This document shows positions 44,501 through 53,204 of a stretch of DNA of 64,000 bases, piece by piece. Below the pieces are notes generated by a model. That model was not told the origin of the DNA and did not search any database. It worked only from the letters and a program-made list of their open reading frames with translations. Position 1 is the stretch's first letter. Each line of letters begins with the position of its first letter. Position numbers and translations under genes: made by a program. Source of the DNA: Cohnella abietis (GTDB taxonomy: Bacteria; Bacillota; Bacilli; Paenibacillales; Paenibacillaceae). The DNA lies in contig NZ_AP019400.1 in NCBI RefSeq assembly GCF_004295585.1, positions 5,487,501 to 5,551,500 of the forward strand, given 5' to 3'.

Positions 44501-46014
44501 TGCGTACCCGAGAGATTTGGTGCATTTGTTCCCGTGTATCTCTCATACGTTCCGCCATCAACCTGGAACTCCATCGCTGTTGTTAGACCTGTGATCGTGT
44601 TTGTTACATCATCCGCGCTCACGCTTGGCGCTGCAGGTGGGTTCGGCGTGAAGCTCAGTGTCGTTTCTGCTCCTGCTGGTGTTCCTGTTCCTGGGTCGGC
44701 CGCTACTCTGACTTTGACCGTATGCGTACCCGAGAGATTAGGTGCATTTGTTCCCGTGTATCTCTCATACGTTCCGCCATCAACCTGGAACTCCATCGCT
44801 GTCGTTAGACCTGTGATCGTGTTTGTTACATCATCCGCGCTCACACTTGGTGCTGCCGGCGGGTTCGGCGTGAAGTTCAGCGTCGTTTCCGCCCCTGCTG
44901 GCGTTCCAGTTCCAGCAACAGCCGCTACTCTGACTTTGACCGTATGCGTGCCCGAGAGATTAGGCGCATTCGTTCCGGTATATCTCGTATAAGTTCCACC
45001 ATCAACCTGGAACTCCATCGCTGTCGTTAGACCTGTGATCGTGTTTGTTACATCATCCGCGCTCACACTTGGCGCTGCCGGCGGATTCGGTGTGAAGCTC
45101 AGTGTCGTCTCTGCTCCTGCTGGCGTTCCTGTTCCAGCTGCTACTCTAACTTTAACCGTACGGGTGCCTGAAAGATCAGGCGCGTTCGTTCCGGTATATT
45201 TTGTATAAGCTCCGTCATCAACCTTGAACTCCATTGCTGTCGTTAAACCTATGATTGTGTTTGTTACATCATCCGCGCTCACGCTTGGCGCTGCTGGCGG
45301 CGTTACTGTTATAACGGGGTCACTAATTTCAATGTTATTAAATGCAATATTAATTCCATAATTCATATCCCCACCGGTCTGATTAGTTAATCTAACTTCA
45401 TCGACATTTTGAAAATACGAAGCGGTCAATCCGTTAGATTGCGTAAAGGTTTCCATATAGGTGTCTCCATTAATACTGAGAATGACCGATCCCTTCGATT
45501 CAGCATTAAGAAATCCTTCAAATTTAACTAACCTAGCCTCGTCTGGATTCATCATAAAAATGGATTTAAAACTAAAGGCTTCGCCATTATCACTTTTAAT
45601 AATCATTACATCGACGCCACCATCTACAATTCCGGAGCCTGATGTCGCATCAATCGGTGCAACGCCAGATTGATTCCCAGCAGAGGGTAGCCAATCCGTC
45701 CGATAAGCAAAGCTGCCCATTCTTAACGATATACTGTCTTCTTTGTTTACATCGCCTCTTTTTACATTGTATATTTTCAAACTAATTCCCAGGATATCAT
45801 CGGCTTTCACATCTCCACTATTATAATTCATCCCGTCTGTTAAGATTAAGCCCCCATTAGCTTCATTAACACCAGAAAAAGTTAATATGCCCGATGCCGC
45901 AAAAGCTTTGGGTACCAAATGACCAAATACTGGCGAACTGAGAAGAACGATCGCTAGCATTCCCGAAAGCAATTTTCTTTTTGTCGATAGAAATTTTGAT
46001 GATTTTTCACCCAC
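41572..46014 (-). CDS. Giant SLH-domain protein with 11 tandem 74-residue repeats
   Basis: The start is set at GTG 46014 because GGAGG lies 8 bases upstream; the ATG at 46029 would overlap it. The protein of about 1480 residues has a signal peptide (about 1-40), an N-terminal beta-domain (about 41-240), eleven tandem repeats of about 74 residues (PPAAPSVSADDV, TTAMEFQVDGG, HTVKVRVAA, ETTLSFTPN; DUF4073-like), a Ser/Pro linker, a beta-rich stalk, and three SLH domains (about 1300-1480; FDDVAQHWAKTEV, ITRAEFAAVMV, FEDGTFRPTD). It should be anchored to secondary wall polymer. The repeats probably form a stalk or adhesive array; no catalytic domain is visible. Confidence 0.9.
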   Translation of the reverse strand: MGEKSSKFLSTKRKLLSGMLAIVLLSSPVFGHLVPKAFAASGILTFSGVNEANGGLILTDGMNYNSGDVKADDILGISLKIYNVKRGDVNKEDSISLRMGSFAYRTDWLPSAGNQSGVAPIDATSGSGIVDGGVDVMIIKSDNGEAFSFKSIFMMNPDEARLVKFEGFLNAESKGSVILSINGDTYMETFTQSNGLTASYFQNVDEVRLTNQTGGDMNYGINIAFNNIEISDPVITVTPPAAPSVSADDVTNTIIGLTTAMEFKVDDGAYTKYTGTNAPDLSGTRTVKVRVAAGTGTPAGAETTLSFTPNPPAAPSVSADDVTNTITGLTTAMEFQVDGGTYTRYTGTNAPNLSGTHTVKVRVAAVAGTGTPAGAETTLNFTPNPPAAPSVSADDVTNTITGLTTAMEFQVDGGTYERYTGTNAPNLSGTHTVKVRVAADPGTGTPAGAETTLSFTPNPPAAPSVSADDVTNTITGLTTAMEFQVDGGTYERYTGTNAPNLSGTHTVKVRVAADSGTGTPAGAETTLNFTPNPPAAPSVSADDVTNTITGLTTAMEFQVDGGTYVKYNGTNAPNLSGTHTVKVRVAADAGTGTPAGAETTLSFTPNPPAAPSVSADDVTNTITGLTTAMEFQLDGGTYVKYNGTNAPNLSGTHTVKVRVAADAGTGTPAGAETTLNFTPNPPAAPSVSADDVANTITALTTAMEFQVDGGTYVKYNGTNAPNLSGTHTVKVRVAADPGTGTPAGAETTLSFTPNPPAAPSVSADDVTNTITGLTTAMEFQVDGGTYVKYNGTNAPNLSGTHTVKVRVAADAGTGTPAGAETTLSFTPNPPAAPSVSADDVTNTITGLTTAMEFQLDGGTYVKYNGTNAPNLSGTHTVKVRVAADAGTGTPAGAETTLNFTPNPPAAPSVSADDVANTITGLTTAMEFQVDGGTYVKYNGTNAPNLSGTHTVKVRVAADPGTGTPAGAETTLSFTPNPPAAPSVSADDVTNTITGLTTAMEFQVDGGAYTRYTGTNAPNLSGTHTVKVRVAADPGTGTPAGAETTLSFITNPSAPSTSTPSAPEDITVNVLVNGKVVNAGNATASTRNNQKVINILVDEKKLDQRLTAEGQKAVITIPIDTKVDVVVGELNGRMIQSMEQKQAVIEIKSDKATYTIPAQQINISSISEQLGKAIGLQDIKIQIEIASPTLNTVNLVESSAQKGDFSIVVPSIDFIVRAVYGDKRIDVTKFEAYVERTIAIPDGVDPNKITTGIVVEPDGMVRHVPTKIVVIGTEYYAKVNSLTNSTYSIVYNPIAFDDVAQHWAKTEVNDMGSRMVINGIGNDLFNPNQAITRAEFAAVMVRGLGLKLVNGVTSFSDVKTTDWFSGAVQTLYEYKLINGFEDGTFRPTDTITREQAMKIISQAMVLTDLKSKLSVKETADLLKPFADGNKVAEWAKASIAEVIQSGIITGRSSSTLAPKANISRAEVAVIIRRLLQNSELI
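42855..45300 (-). repeat. In-frame 222-bp tandem repeats with 666-bp higher-order duplication
   Basis: Eleven copies of a unit of about 222 bp lie inside the SLH protein 2 gene. Within them, copies 5-7 and 8-10 (counting from the N-terminus) share the same ordered set of variant residues (V/L/V in MEFQ-DGG, and AADAG/AADAG/AADPG), and equivalent positions such as 43259 and 43925 differ by 666 bp. The two 3-unit blocks are nearly identical in DNA, a sign of recent duplication by recombination. Confidence 0.85.
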
Positions 46015-46294
46015 AATTAAAGCCTCCATTTATATAGATATTAACTTGCATGATCAGACCCTATAAAATAGATTCCAAATATTACATTCATGATTATACT
46101 ACAGTTATATCGACAAATTATGACTTATATTTATGTTTTTTGCTACTATTTTTCTACTGATTTTTTGTTCATCCCGACCGTAAAATAGTATACGAATAAC
46201 GTTGATATGATCAGCTTTATTGATCGCATCAGTCGGTTACATATCTTCGCGCTTGCCCCCTACAGTTAAGATATATTTTCAACACGAAAAAAAG

Positions 46295-46327
46295 CCTCCA
46301 CCCTGTTCGAAGGGGAGAAAGTGGAGG
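46295..46327 (-). terminator. Minus-strand intrinsic terminator between SLH protein 2 and ABC exporter
   Basis: CCTCCAC pairs with GTGGAGG, and on the minus strand the stem is followed by CTTTTTTT. No minus-strand gene lies upstream of it, so it may block antisense transcription into the SLH gene region. On the plus strand it lies in the leader of the exporter operon. The 46015-46468 gap holds this hairpin, the AT-rich promoter region of the SLH gene, and nothing else recognised. Confidence 0.6.
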
Positions 46328-46468
46328 GTTAAAATGTAGGGAGATTGCAAATTTAACCGTTCATTCTTAATGAAGATAAAATTTCTCGCTACATATCAAG
46401 TTATGAGTGTTATAATCTCCATAGTTTTGAATTTCAGAATACAGAAACTCACAGAAGCCGGTGATCGA

Positions 46469-48238
46469 ATGTTTCAGCTCAAGTGGTTATGGCACAATTT
46501 GATAGGGGATCGGGTACGGTATATTCTCGCGTTAATTCTCTCGGTAGTAGGCTCATCGCTCACCATTATAAACCCGTATATCGGTCAACGCATTGTCGAT
46601 ACATTTATCGCGGGAGACGATGCGGCGCAAAATCTAACGAACGAGCGAGCGTTGCTGATCGGCCTTTGTTTGGGCATCATTGGATTTTCCTTGTTGCGTA
46701 CGGGTTTGGCTTATTTTACGACCATCCTGTATGAGCGTGCCTCGCAAAACATGCTGTATCGTGTAAGGATTTACTTGTACAACAAAATTCAAGGTCAAGA
46801 CATGCACTATTACGATCGCAACCGCACCGGGGACCTCATGACCAAAATGACCGGTGACCTTGATATGGTGCGTCACTCCATGGCATGGATCATTAAGACG
46901 ATTATTGAATCGCTGACGATTTTCATCGCAGCTATCGTATATTTCTTCTTCATTGATGTTGGTCTGACTTTGTGGTTGCTCATCCTGTCGCCTCCGATTT
47001 TTATCGTGGCGTTTATTTTCGCTAGACGCGTACGTCCCATGTATAGCGATCTCCGGGAGAAGCTGTCGCAGCTCAACACCACCACACAGGAAAATATCGC
47101 GGGCAATCGTGTCGTCAAGGCATTCGCGCGCGAGGAGTTTGAGGTTCAGAAATTCACCGAGAAAAACATTAATTACTCCAAGGCGAACAAGGCCGCAGCG
47201 ATGGTATGGCTGGATTATTTTCCTTATCTAGAAATCTTAGCCCAGGCATTCAACGTGATCTTGATGATCGTGGGAGGCCTGCTCGTCATGAACGGACGAC
47301 TCACCTTCGGGGAATTCTCCGCCTTCACCGCGCTTATCTGGGGTCTCTCTAATCCGATGCGCAACATCGGTATCATCATTAATGACCTTCAGCGATTTAT
47401 GGCAAGTCTTAGCAAAATTATTGAAGTCTACTACGCCCATCCAGACATCGTCAATGAGCACAAGCCTGTCGTTAAACGGCGTTATAACGGACTCATTCAA
47501 TTCGATCATGTTAGCTTCAAGTACGACAACGTGACGGTGTTGGAAGACATCAGCTTCACGGTCGAGCCCGGCAAGACCATCGCCATCATGGGTGCAACTG
47601 GATCGGGCAAAACGACGCTCATCAATCTGATTCCGCGCTTCTATGACGTGGCGAAGGGGCGCGTTCTCGTAGACGGTACCGACGTGCGCAAGCTGGAGCT
47701 CGATGAGCTGCGTGGTAATATCGGCGTTGCGACGCAGGATGTCCTGCTGTTCTCCGAGACGATTGACGGCAACATCGCTTACGGCAATCCTGATTTGCCG
47801 GAGGAGGACGTCATGAAGTTCGCCACACTCTCTGCCGCCCACGACTTTATCCGTAAAATGCCGGACGGTTATGATACCGTTGTCGGCGAACGCGGCGTCG
47901 GCCTATCCGGCGGGCAGAAGCAGCGCATCGCTTTAGCTCGAGCTATGGCTGTGCAGCCTCCTATCTTGATTCTCGATGATACGACTTCGGCCGTCGATTT
48001 AGAGACGGAGGAGCATATCCAGAAGAGCCTTCGGGATCTGGATTATTCGTGCACCAAAATCATTATCGCCCAGCGCGTGTCCACGACGGCACAGGCTGAC
48101 CGTATCCTCATTCTGGACAACGGCCGCATAATTGAAGAAGGTAGCCACGCCGAGCTCTTGGCGAAACAAGGCTATTATTACGAAGTATTCAAGCTGCAGA
48201 CCGAAGGCATTGGAAGGCAGGCGAACGCGCATGGCTAG
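46469..48238 (+). CDS. Heterodimeric ABC exporter subunit with degenerate ATP site (BmrC-like)
   Basis: The start is set at ATG 46469 (MFQLKWLWHN), with GGTGATC just upstream aligning to the anti-Shine-Dalgarno; the longer frame to 46370 has no site. The 589-residue protein has six transmembrane helices (about 10-310) and an ATPase domain: Walker A GATGSGKTT (about 375-383), LSGGQKQR (about 479), and Walker B ILILDD (about 499-504), where Asp504 replaces the catalytic Glu. This makes it the non-hydrolysing-site partner of a BmrCD/LmrCD/TM287-288-type multidrug exporter. It overlaps the second subunit gene by 8 bp. Confidence 0.9.
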   Translation: MFQLKWLWHNLIGDRVRYILALILSVVGSSLTIINPYIGQRIVDTFIAGDDAAQNLTNERALLIGLCLGIIGFSLLRTGLAYFTTILYERASQNMLYRVRIYLYNKIQGQDMHYYDRNRTGDLMTKMTGDLDMVRHSMAWIIKTIIESLTIFIAAIVYFFFIDVGLTLWLLILSPPIFIVAFIFARRVRPMYSDLREKLSQLNTTTQENIAGNRVVKAFAREEFEVQKFTEKNINYSKANKAAAMVWLDYFPYLEILAQAFNVILMIVGGLLVMNGRLTFGEFSAFTALIWGLSNPMRNIGIIINDLQRFMASLSKIIEVYYAHPDIVNEHKPVVKRRYNGLIQFDHVSFKYDNVTVLEDISFTVEPGKTIAIMGATGSGKTTLINLIPRFYDVAKGRVLVDGTDVRKLELDELRGNIGVATQDVLLFSETIDGNIAYGNPDLPEEDVMKFATLSAAHDFIRKMPDGYDTVVGERGVGLSGGQKQRIALARAMAVQPPILILDDTTSAVDLETEEHIQKSLRDLDYSCTKIIIAQRVSTTAQADRILILDNGRIIEEGSHAELLAKQGYYYEVFKLQTEGIGRQANAHG

Positions 48239-50006
48239 AAATAAATTCGACATCGACGAGAATCTGGAGTCTCCGTTCAACATCCGACACTTCAGGCGCG
48301 CGCTTGTTTACATTAAGAAGCAGCAAAAACCGATGATCATCGCGTTCATACTAAGCGCACTCTCAGCGGGCATCGCGCTTTCTGCGCCTCTCATCATACA
48401 GCATGTTGTCGACGTGACGATTCCTGCGAAGGACAACATGAAGTTGATTGGATGGTCAGCACTTATGCTGGCTACTATCGTCATAAGCGTCATCCTTGCT
48501 ACGATACGATCGCGTATCATGACCCGTGTCGGACAAGATATCATTTTCGAAATCCGCACGGATTTGTTTAAACACTTACAGCAGCTGCCATTCCAATACT
48601 ATGACGATCGACCGCAGGGCAAGATACTCATCCGGGTCGTCAATTACGTCAACTCCGTTTCGGACGTACTGTCCAACGGTATCATCAACTTTATTCTCGA
48701 GATCATGAACTTACTCTTCATAGCCGCATTTATGTTCGCCGTCAATGCCAAGCTATCGTTCGTCATTCTCGCAGGACTTCCTGTGTTCGCCGCCGTCATG
48801 CTACTTCTCAAAACCAAGCAGCGCCGGGCATGGCAGGCGGTATCCAACAAAAGCTCCAACCTGAACGCTTATACGCAGGAAAGTATCAGCGGCATTCGCG
48901 TCACGCAAATCTTCACTCGCGAGAAGCATAACGAAAGCATCTTCACCCGACTATCCACCAACTACCGCAAAGAGTGGATGCGGACGATGTACCTTAACTT
49001 TCTAATCCCGTTCTCGGTAGACAACCTGGCGACGATCGTCACCACGTCCATCTACCTCGTCGGTTTGCTAATGATGGGACCGGAGGAAGCTACCTTCGGC
49101 GTCATTCTTGCAATGAGCAGCTACGCTGCGCGTTTCTGGCAGCCAATTCTCAACCTTTCGAACATATACAATAGCTTTATTAACGCAGTCGCCTATCTGG
49201 AACGTATATTTGAGACACTTGATGAGCCGGTTACCGTCAGCGACATTCCTAAAGCAAAGGAACTCCCACCTATCCAAGGCCGTGTAACCTTCGACGATGT
49301 GACCTTCGCTTACGAACCTGGCCACAACATTCTGGAGAACCTGACAATGGACGTCAAGGCAGGCGAGAGCATTGCCCTTGTTGGTCCCACCGGTGCAGGC
49401 AAGACGACGGTCGTCAACTTGATCTCCCGCTTTTATAACGTCTCAAGCGGTAATATTCTCATCGATGGCCATGATATTTCGGAAATGAAGCTCAAGTCAT
49501 TGCGAAGCCAAATGGGGATTATGCTGCAGGATAGCTTTATCTTCTCCGGCACGATCCTTGACAATATTCGCTACGGCAAGCTCGATGCCACCGAGGAAGA
49601 GATTATTGCCGCTGCTAAAACCGTGTGCGCCGACGAGTTCATTCGCGAGTTCGAGAACGGCTATAAGACAGAAGTCAATGAGCGCGGTTCGAAGCTTTCC
49701 CAAGGACAGCGGCAATTAATCTCGTTCGCCCGCACGCTCCTGGCCAACCCGCGCATACTCATTCTTGATGAGGCTACTTCGTCCATCGATGCGCAGACCG
49801 AGCGCCTGCTTCAAAAAGGCTTGAACGAATTGCTTAAGGGACGAACCTCGTTCATCATCGCGCATCGTCTCTCCACAGTTAAAAATTGCGACCGTATCAT
49901 GTACGTTTCCGACAAAGGAATCGCCGAATCTGGCTCGCACGATGAGCTCATGGCGCAACGCGGTCGGTACTACAAGCTACACTCCGCCCAGAAAATGGAG
50001 GCTTAA
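48231..50006 (+). CDS. Heterodimeric ABC exporter subunit with catalytic ATP site (BmrD-like)
   Basis: The start is set at ATG 48231 (MARNKFDID), 8 bp inside the previous gene. The 591-residue protein has six membrane helices and an ATPase domain with Walker A GPTGAGKTT, signature variant LSQGQRQL, and Walker B ILILDEATSSID with the catalytic Glu intact. It pairs with the upstream subunit to export drugs or lipids across the membrane. A terminator follows at 50021. The two-gene unit is in the plus orientation, opposite to the SLH genes. Confidence 0.92.
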   Translation: MARNKFDIDENLESPFNIRHFRRALVYIKKQQKPMIIAFILSALSAGIALSAPLIIQHVVDVTIPAKDNMKLIGWSALMLATIVISVILATIRSRIMTRVGQDIIFEIRTDLFKHLQQLPFQYYDDRPQGKILIRVVNYVNSVSDVLSNGIINFILEIMNLLFIAAFMFAVNAKLSFVILAGLPVFAAVMLLLKTKQRRAWQAVSNKSSNLNAYTQESISGIRVTQIFTREKHNESIFTRLSTNYRKEWMRTMYLNFLIPFSVDNLATIVTTSIYLVGLLMMGPEEATFGVILAMSSYAARFWQPILNLSNIYNSFINAVAYLERIFETLDEPVTVSDIPKAKELPPIQGRVTFDDVTFAYEPGHNILENLTMDVKAGESIALVGPTGAGKTTVVNLISRFYNVSSGNILIDGHDISEMKLKSLRSQMGIMLQDSFIFSGTILDNIRYGKLDATEEEIIAAAKTVCADEFIREFENGYKTEVNERGSKLSQGQRQLISFARTLLANPRILILDEATSSIDAQTERLLQKGLNELLKGRTSFIIAHRLSTVKNCDRIMYVSDKGIAESGSHDELMAQRGRYYKLHSAQKMEA

Positions 50007-50020
50007 GCCTCTAGAGCGTT

Positions 50021-50062
50021 AAAAAAGCCCCCGATCTCGAGTCGAGATCGGGGGCTTCTTTG
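50021..50062 (+). terminator. Intrinsic terminator of the ABC exporter operon
   Basis: AAGCCCCCGATCTCGA pairs with TCGAGATCGGGGGCTT and is followed by CTTT; A-runs before it make it bidirectional. It lies 15 bp after the stop. Confidence 0.9.
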
Positions 50063-50114
50063 CAGGTAACAGCAAGTAAATCCATTTAAGACCGCTGAAA
50101 CAGCTCAAAATCTA

Positions 50115-50440
50115 TAAATTATAGCTATTGCTCCAGTTCACGCGACCAGAGGCGCTGTAACCATGAAATGTATGGCTATTTCTCCAACTAACCCGACCAA
50201 AGTCGCAATAACCATAATATGTATAGCTATTTCTCCAATTCACGCGATCAGAGACGCTGTAACCATAATATGTATAGTTATTGCTCCAATCAACGCTGCC
50301 AAAGTCGCAATAACCATAATAAGTATGGCTATTGCTCCAACCAACCCGACCAAAGGCGCTGTAACCATAGAATGTATAGCTATTGCTCCAAACCACGCTA
50401 TTGAAGTCGCAGTAACCATAAACCAGCTATTGCTCCCTAT
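50115..50440. repeat. Intergenic tandem array C1 (about 51 bp units)
   Basis: About six units repeat every 51 bp; read on the minus strand they share AGCAATAGCTATAC, TATGGTTAC and a GTGAATTGG-like tail. The array C2 at 53205 is the same family in the opposite orientation. In one minus-strand frame each unit encodes a 17-residue pattern NSYTxYGYxxFGRVxWS. It lies between the exporter terminator and the LLM monooxygenase gene. Confidence 0.87.
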
Positions 50441-50677
50441 TTCTCTTTATCATCGAAAAGTCGTCTCGGTTCTGTCATCACACAAAGCACATTACTATTT
50501 TAGTTATCAGACCCGAGGAGTCCAACAATTGATTATTCATATGTATGCATTGAAAAACTCTATAACCGTGCAAGACGGATTAATGCTACACTAACAGCAC
50601 ACAAAGTGCATAGGCTGCATTTTCAAAACCGACTTAACCTATAAGTTTTGTATATACGAATAATCGGAGGAGATCAT

Positions 50678-52009
50678 ATGTCTCAAAAGAAACAACTAAA
50701 GCTAGGAGCAATATTGCATGGTGTTGGAGGTAGTCATACAGACTGGCAGCACCCAGATGTATTGCCGGATGCAAGTGTAAACATCGATTTTTACAAGAAA
50801 CAAGTGCAAAAAGCCGAAGAGGGAAAGTTCGACCTTGCTTTCATAGCGGACGGGCTATATATTACTGAAAAATCTCTGCCCCATTTTCTAAATCGCTTCG
50901 AGCCTCTCACGATATTATCAGCTCTAAGTGCGGTAACATCCAATATCGGTCTTGTAGGCACTCTTTCGACTTCATATTGCGAGCCTTTTAATGTTGCTAG
51001 GCAGTTTGGCTCTTTAGACAACATTAGCAGGGGTAGGGCTGGCTGGAATGTAGTGACTTCATATATGGAAGGATCCGCTGCCAATTATGGCAAGGAGAAT
51101 CATATTGAACGCGAAGAAAGATATAAAGTGGCACAGGAGTATTTGGATGTCGTTCGTGGTCTTTGGGATTCGTGGGAGGATGATGCATTTGTCCGTGATA
51201 AGAAAAGCGGTCAATTTTTTGATCCTGAAAAGTTGCATTCCTTAAACCATAAGGGCAAGTATTTTTCCGTCCGTGGCCCGCTTAATATCGCACGCTCCAA
51301 GCAGGGGCATCCTGTTATTTTCCAGGCAGGGTCTTCAGAAGACGGACGTGAGCTCGCGGCTAAGGAAGCTGACGCTGTGTTCACTGGCCTTGAGTCGATT
51401 GAGGATGCAAAGGCATTTTATGCTGACATTAAGGCACGGGCTGTCAAGCACGGTCGCTCCCCGGATGAGATCAAAATATTTCCGGCAATCGGACCGATTG
51501 TTGGAAGCACGATTGAAGAAACGGAGCGCAAGTATCAGGAGGTAGCAAGCCTCGTGACCGTTGAGAAGGCGCTGGATTATTTGGGACGATACTTTAACCA
51601 CCATGATTTGTCTCAATATCCCGTTGATGCGTTATTTGAAGATCTGGACATCTATAATTGGCCGAGCATTCGCAGTGGAAATGACGTTATTAAGCAGCAA
51701 GCCAAGGAGGAGCGCTTGACACTACGCGAGGTTGCATTACGTGTTGCAACGCCGCGCTCCGGCTTTATCGGTACGCCGGAGCGCATCGCTGATCTTATTG
51801 AGCAGTGGCTCAATGAGGATGCGGCTGACGGTTTTATCGTCGGAGCGGCTGTACCAAGCGGGCTCGATGATTTCGTGGATTATGTCGTTCCTATCTTGCA
51901 GGCAAGAGGCATCTACCGGACTGAATATGAATCCGACACCCTTCGGGGTAATCTAGGCGTGCCGGTTCCGGTGAATCGGTATACGAAAGCAAGAGCTTTG
52001 CAGCAATAA
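50678..52009 (+). CDS. LLM-class flavin monooxygenase, NtaA/SnaA/YtnJ type
   Basis: ATG 50678 follows GGAGGAG at 6 bases. The 443-residue protein has the NtaA/SnaA/DszA family hallmarks: KLGAILHGVGGSHTDWQHP at the N-terminus, FDLAFIADGLYI, RAGWNVVTS, QAGSSEDGRELAA, and C-terminal RTEYESDTLRGNLGVP. It oxygenates a heteroatom-containing substrate using FMNH2 from a separate reductase. It is a paralogue of the enzyme at 54808, at the same end of the cluster as a YtlI-type regulator. It stands alone in the plus orientation and ends at a terminator. Confidence 0.9.
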   Translation: MSQKKQLKLGAILHGVGGSHTDWQHPDVLPDASVNIDFYKKQVQKAEEGKFDLAFIADGLYITEKSLPHFLNRFEPLTILSALSAVTSNIGLVGTLSTSYCEPFNVARQFGSLDNISRGRAGWNVVTSYMEGSAANYGKENHIEREERYKVAQEYLDVVRGLWDSWEDDAFVRDKKSGQFFDPEKLHSLNHKGKYFSVRGPLNIARSKQGHPVIFQAGSSEDGRELAAKEADAVFTGLESIEDAKAFYADIKARAVKHGRSPDEIKIFPAIGPIVGSTIEETERKYQEVASLVTVEKALDYLGRYFNHHDLSQYPVDALFEDLDIYNWPSIRSGNDVIKQQAKEERLTLREVALRVATPRSGFIGTPERIADLIEQWLNEDAADGFIVGAAVPSGLDDFVDYVVPILQARGIYRTEYESDTLRGNLGVPVPVNRYTKARALQQ

Positions 52010-52023
52010 GGGTAAATGTGTGT

Positions 52024-52080
52024 GGCCTAGCGCCTGTATTGGAGAGCTTAATAGCCTCCTTGCAGAGCGCTAGGCCTTTT
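52024..52080 (+). terminator. Intrinsic terminator after LLM monooxygenase
   Basis: GGCCTAGCGC pairs perfectly with GCGCTAGGCC around a long loop and is followed by TTTTCTTT. It lies 15 bp after the stop. The gap 52081-52226 up to the convergent LysR gene shows nothing else. Confidence 0.88.
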
Positions 52081-52226
52081 CTTTATGGCGTGGTATAGCG
52101 TGCATGAAACTGATTTCTGATGCTGCTGCACGCCTTTCGATCTTCCATTTGCAGCGTCCATCCGATAGTTACATATAAGAGAAAAACGGTGTGAGCTAGT
52201 AACAGAATCAGAATAGCGCACTGCGC

Positions 52227-53102
52227 TTAAAATTGCCTATTTGCTATACTTACTAGTTCCGCCACGAGTGCCGGCTGTTCACCGCGCAAGGTGACAATAT
52301 TGGTCTGAAGTGCTGTTCCTGCAACCTCGGGGATCGTAATTTCATACAACCTGCCGGCAGCCACTTCCTCCCGAACCGTCATGCCTGGCAAAAACCCGAT
52401 GCAGGCTTTACGCAAAATTAATTTTTTTGCCGTCTCCAGATTATCGACAAAAAACTGAATATTGGGCGCGAACTCCTGCTTTTCAAAAAAGTGATGAATT
52501 TCCTTCCAATCAAGTGCCCCGCACTCGAAAAAGACAAGCGGCTGCTCGGAAATAGCTTCCACGGTTACTTTTTCCTGATCGATAAAGGGGTGACCGTCAT
52601 AAACGTAAAGTCTGATTGGATCGACATAATATTTGACCGACTGGATATTGGGATGGGTTACATTGCGCACGAAGCCAACGTCCAGCTCTCGATCAAGCAG
52701 CTTCTTCATAATTTCATCCGTGCTCCCTGTTATAATGCGAAAGCTAACATCGGGATGCTCTTGCTGCATGCGGGAAAGCACATCGGAAATAACGTAATTC
52801 GCTACAGAAACTGTACAACCGATATTGATAGACTCCATAAGCAACGTGTTCGGCTGTAATTGCTGCTTGCTTTTTTGATAGATACGCAGCAACTGCTCCG
52901 CATAAGGCAAAAATTTCTTCCCCTGCTCTGTCAATGTCACCTGCTTACCAACCCGGTCAAACAGTTTGCAATTCAATTCGCGTTCAAGCGACTGGATGCG
53001 AGCCGTTACCGACGGCTGGGACAAGTACAGCACGTTGGCCGCTTTGTTAAAGCTACCATAGTGGATCACATATACAAAAGCCTCCACATGATCAATATTC
53101 AT
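52227..53102 (-). CDS. LysR-family regulator (possible YtlI-type sulfur activator)
   Basis: The 291-residue protein follows AGAGGG. It has an N-terminal LysR helix-turn-helix (VYVIHYGSFNKAANVLYLSQPSVTARIQSLE, split as residues about 11-40) and a substrate-binding domain (IRLYVYDGHPF, KKLILRKACIGFLPGMTV). In B. subtilis a LysR regulator, YtlI, activates the ytm operon; placement beside two monooxygenase genes and near the same set of tcy/ytm genes suggests the same job. Other LysR functions cannot be excluded. Confidence 0.85.
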   Translation of the reverse strand: MNIDHVEAFVYVIHYGSFNKAANVLYLSQPSVTARIQSLERELNCKLFDRVGKQVTLTEQGKKFLPYAEQLLRIYQKSKQQLQPNTLLMESINIGCTVSVANYVISDVLSRMQQEHPDVSFRIITGSTDEIMKKLLDRELDVGFVRNVTHPNIQSVKYYVDPIRLYVYDGHPFIDQEKVTVEAISEQPLVFFECGALDWKEIHHFFEKQEFAPNIQFFVDNLETAKKLILRKACIGFLPGMTVREEVAAGRLYEITIPEVAGTALQTNIVTLRGEQPALVAELVSIANRQF

Positions 53103-53204
53103 TTAAATACCCTCTAATCATATAGAAATAATGTATTATATAATTATTGCTTACTTTTTCCCTTAAGTCAATTGATCCTAAGGCTTGGTATAACTAGGTA
53201 AACA

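Noticed and set aside
43037..44992. Long plus-strand open frame (651 codons) opposite SLH protein 2 repeats
   Set aside because: It mirrors the repeats of the minus-strand gene, has no ribosome binding site, and its composition follows from the opposite strand's codon use.
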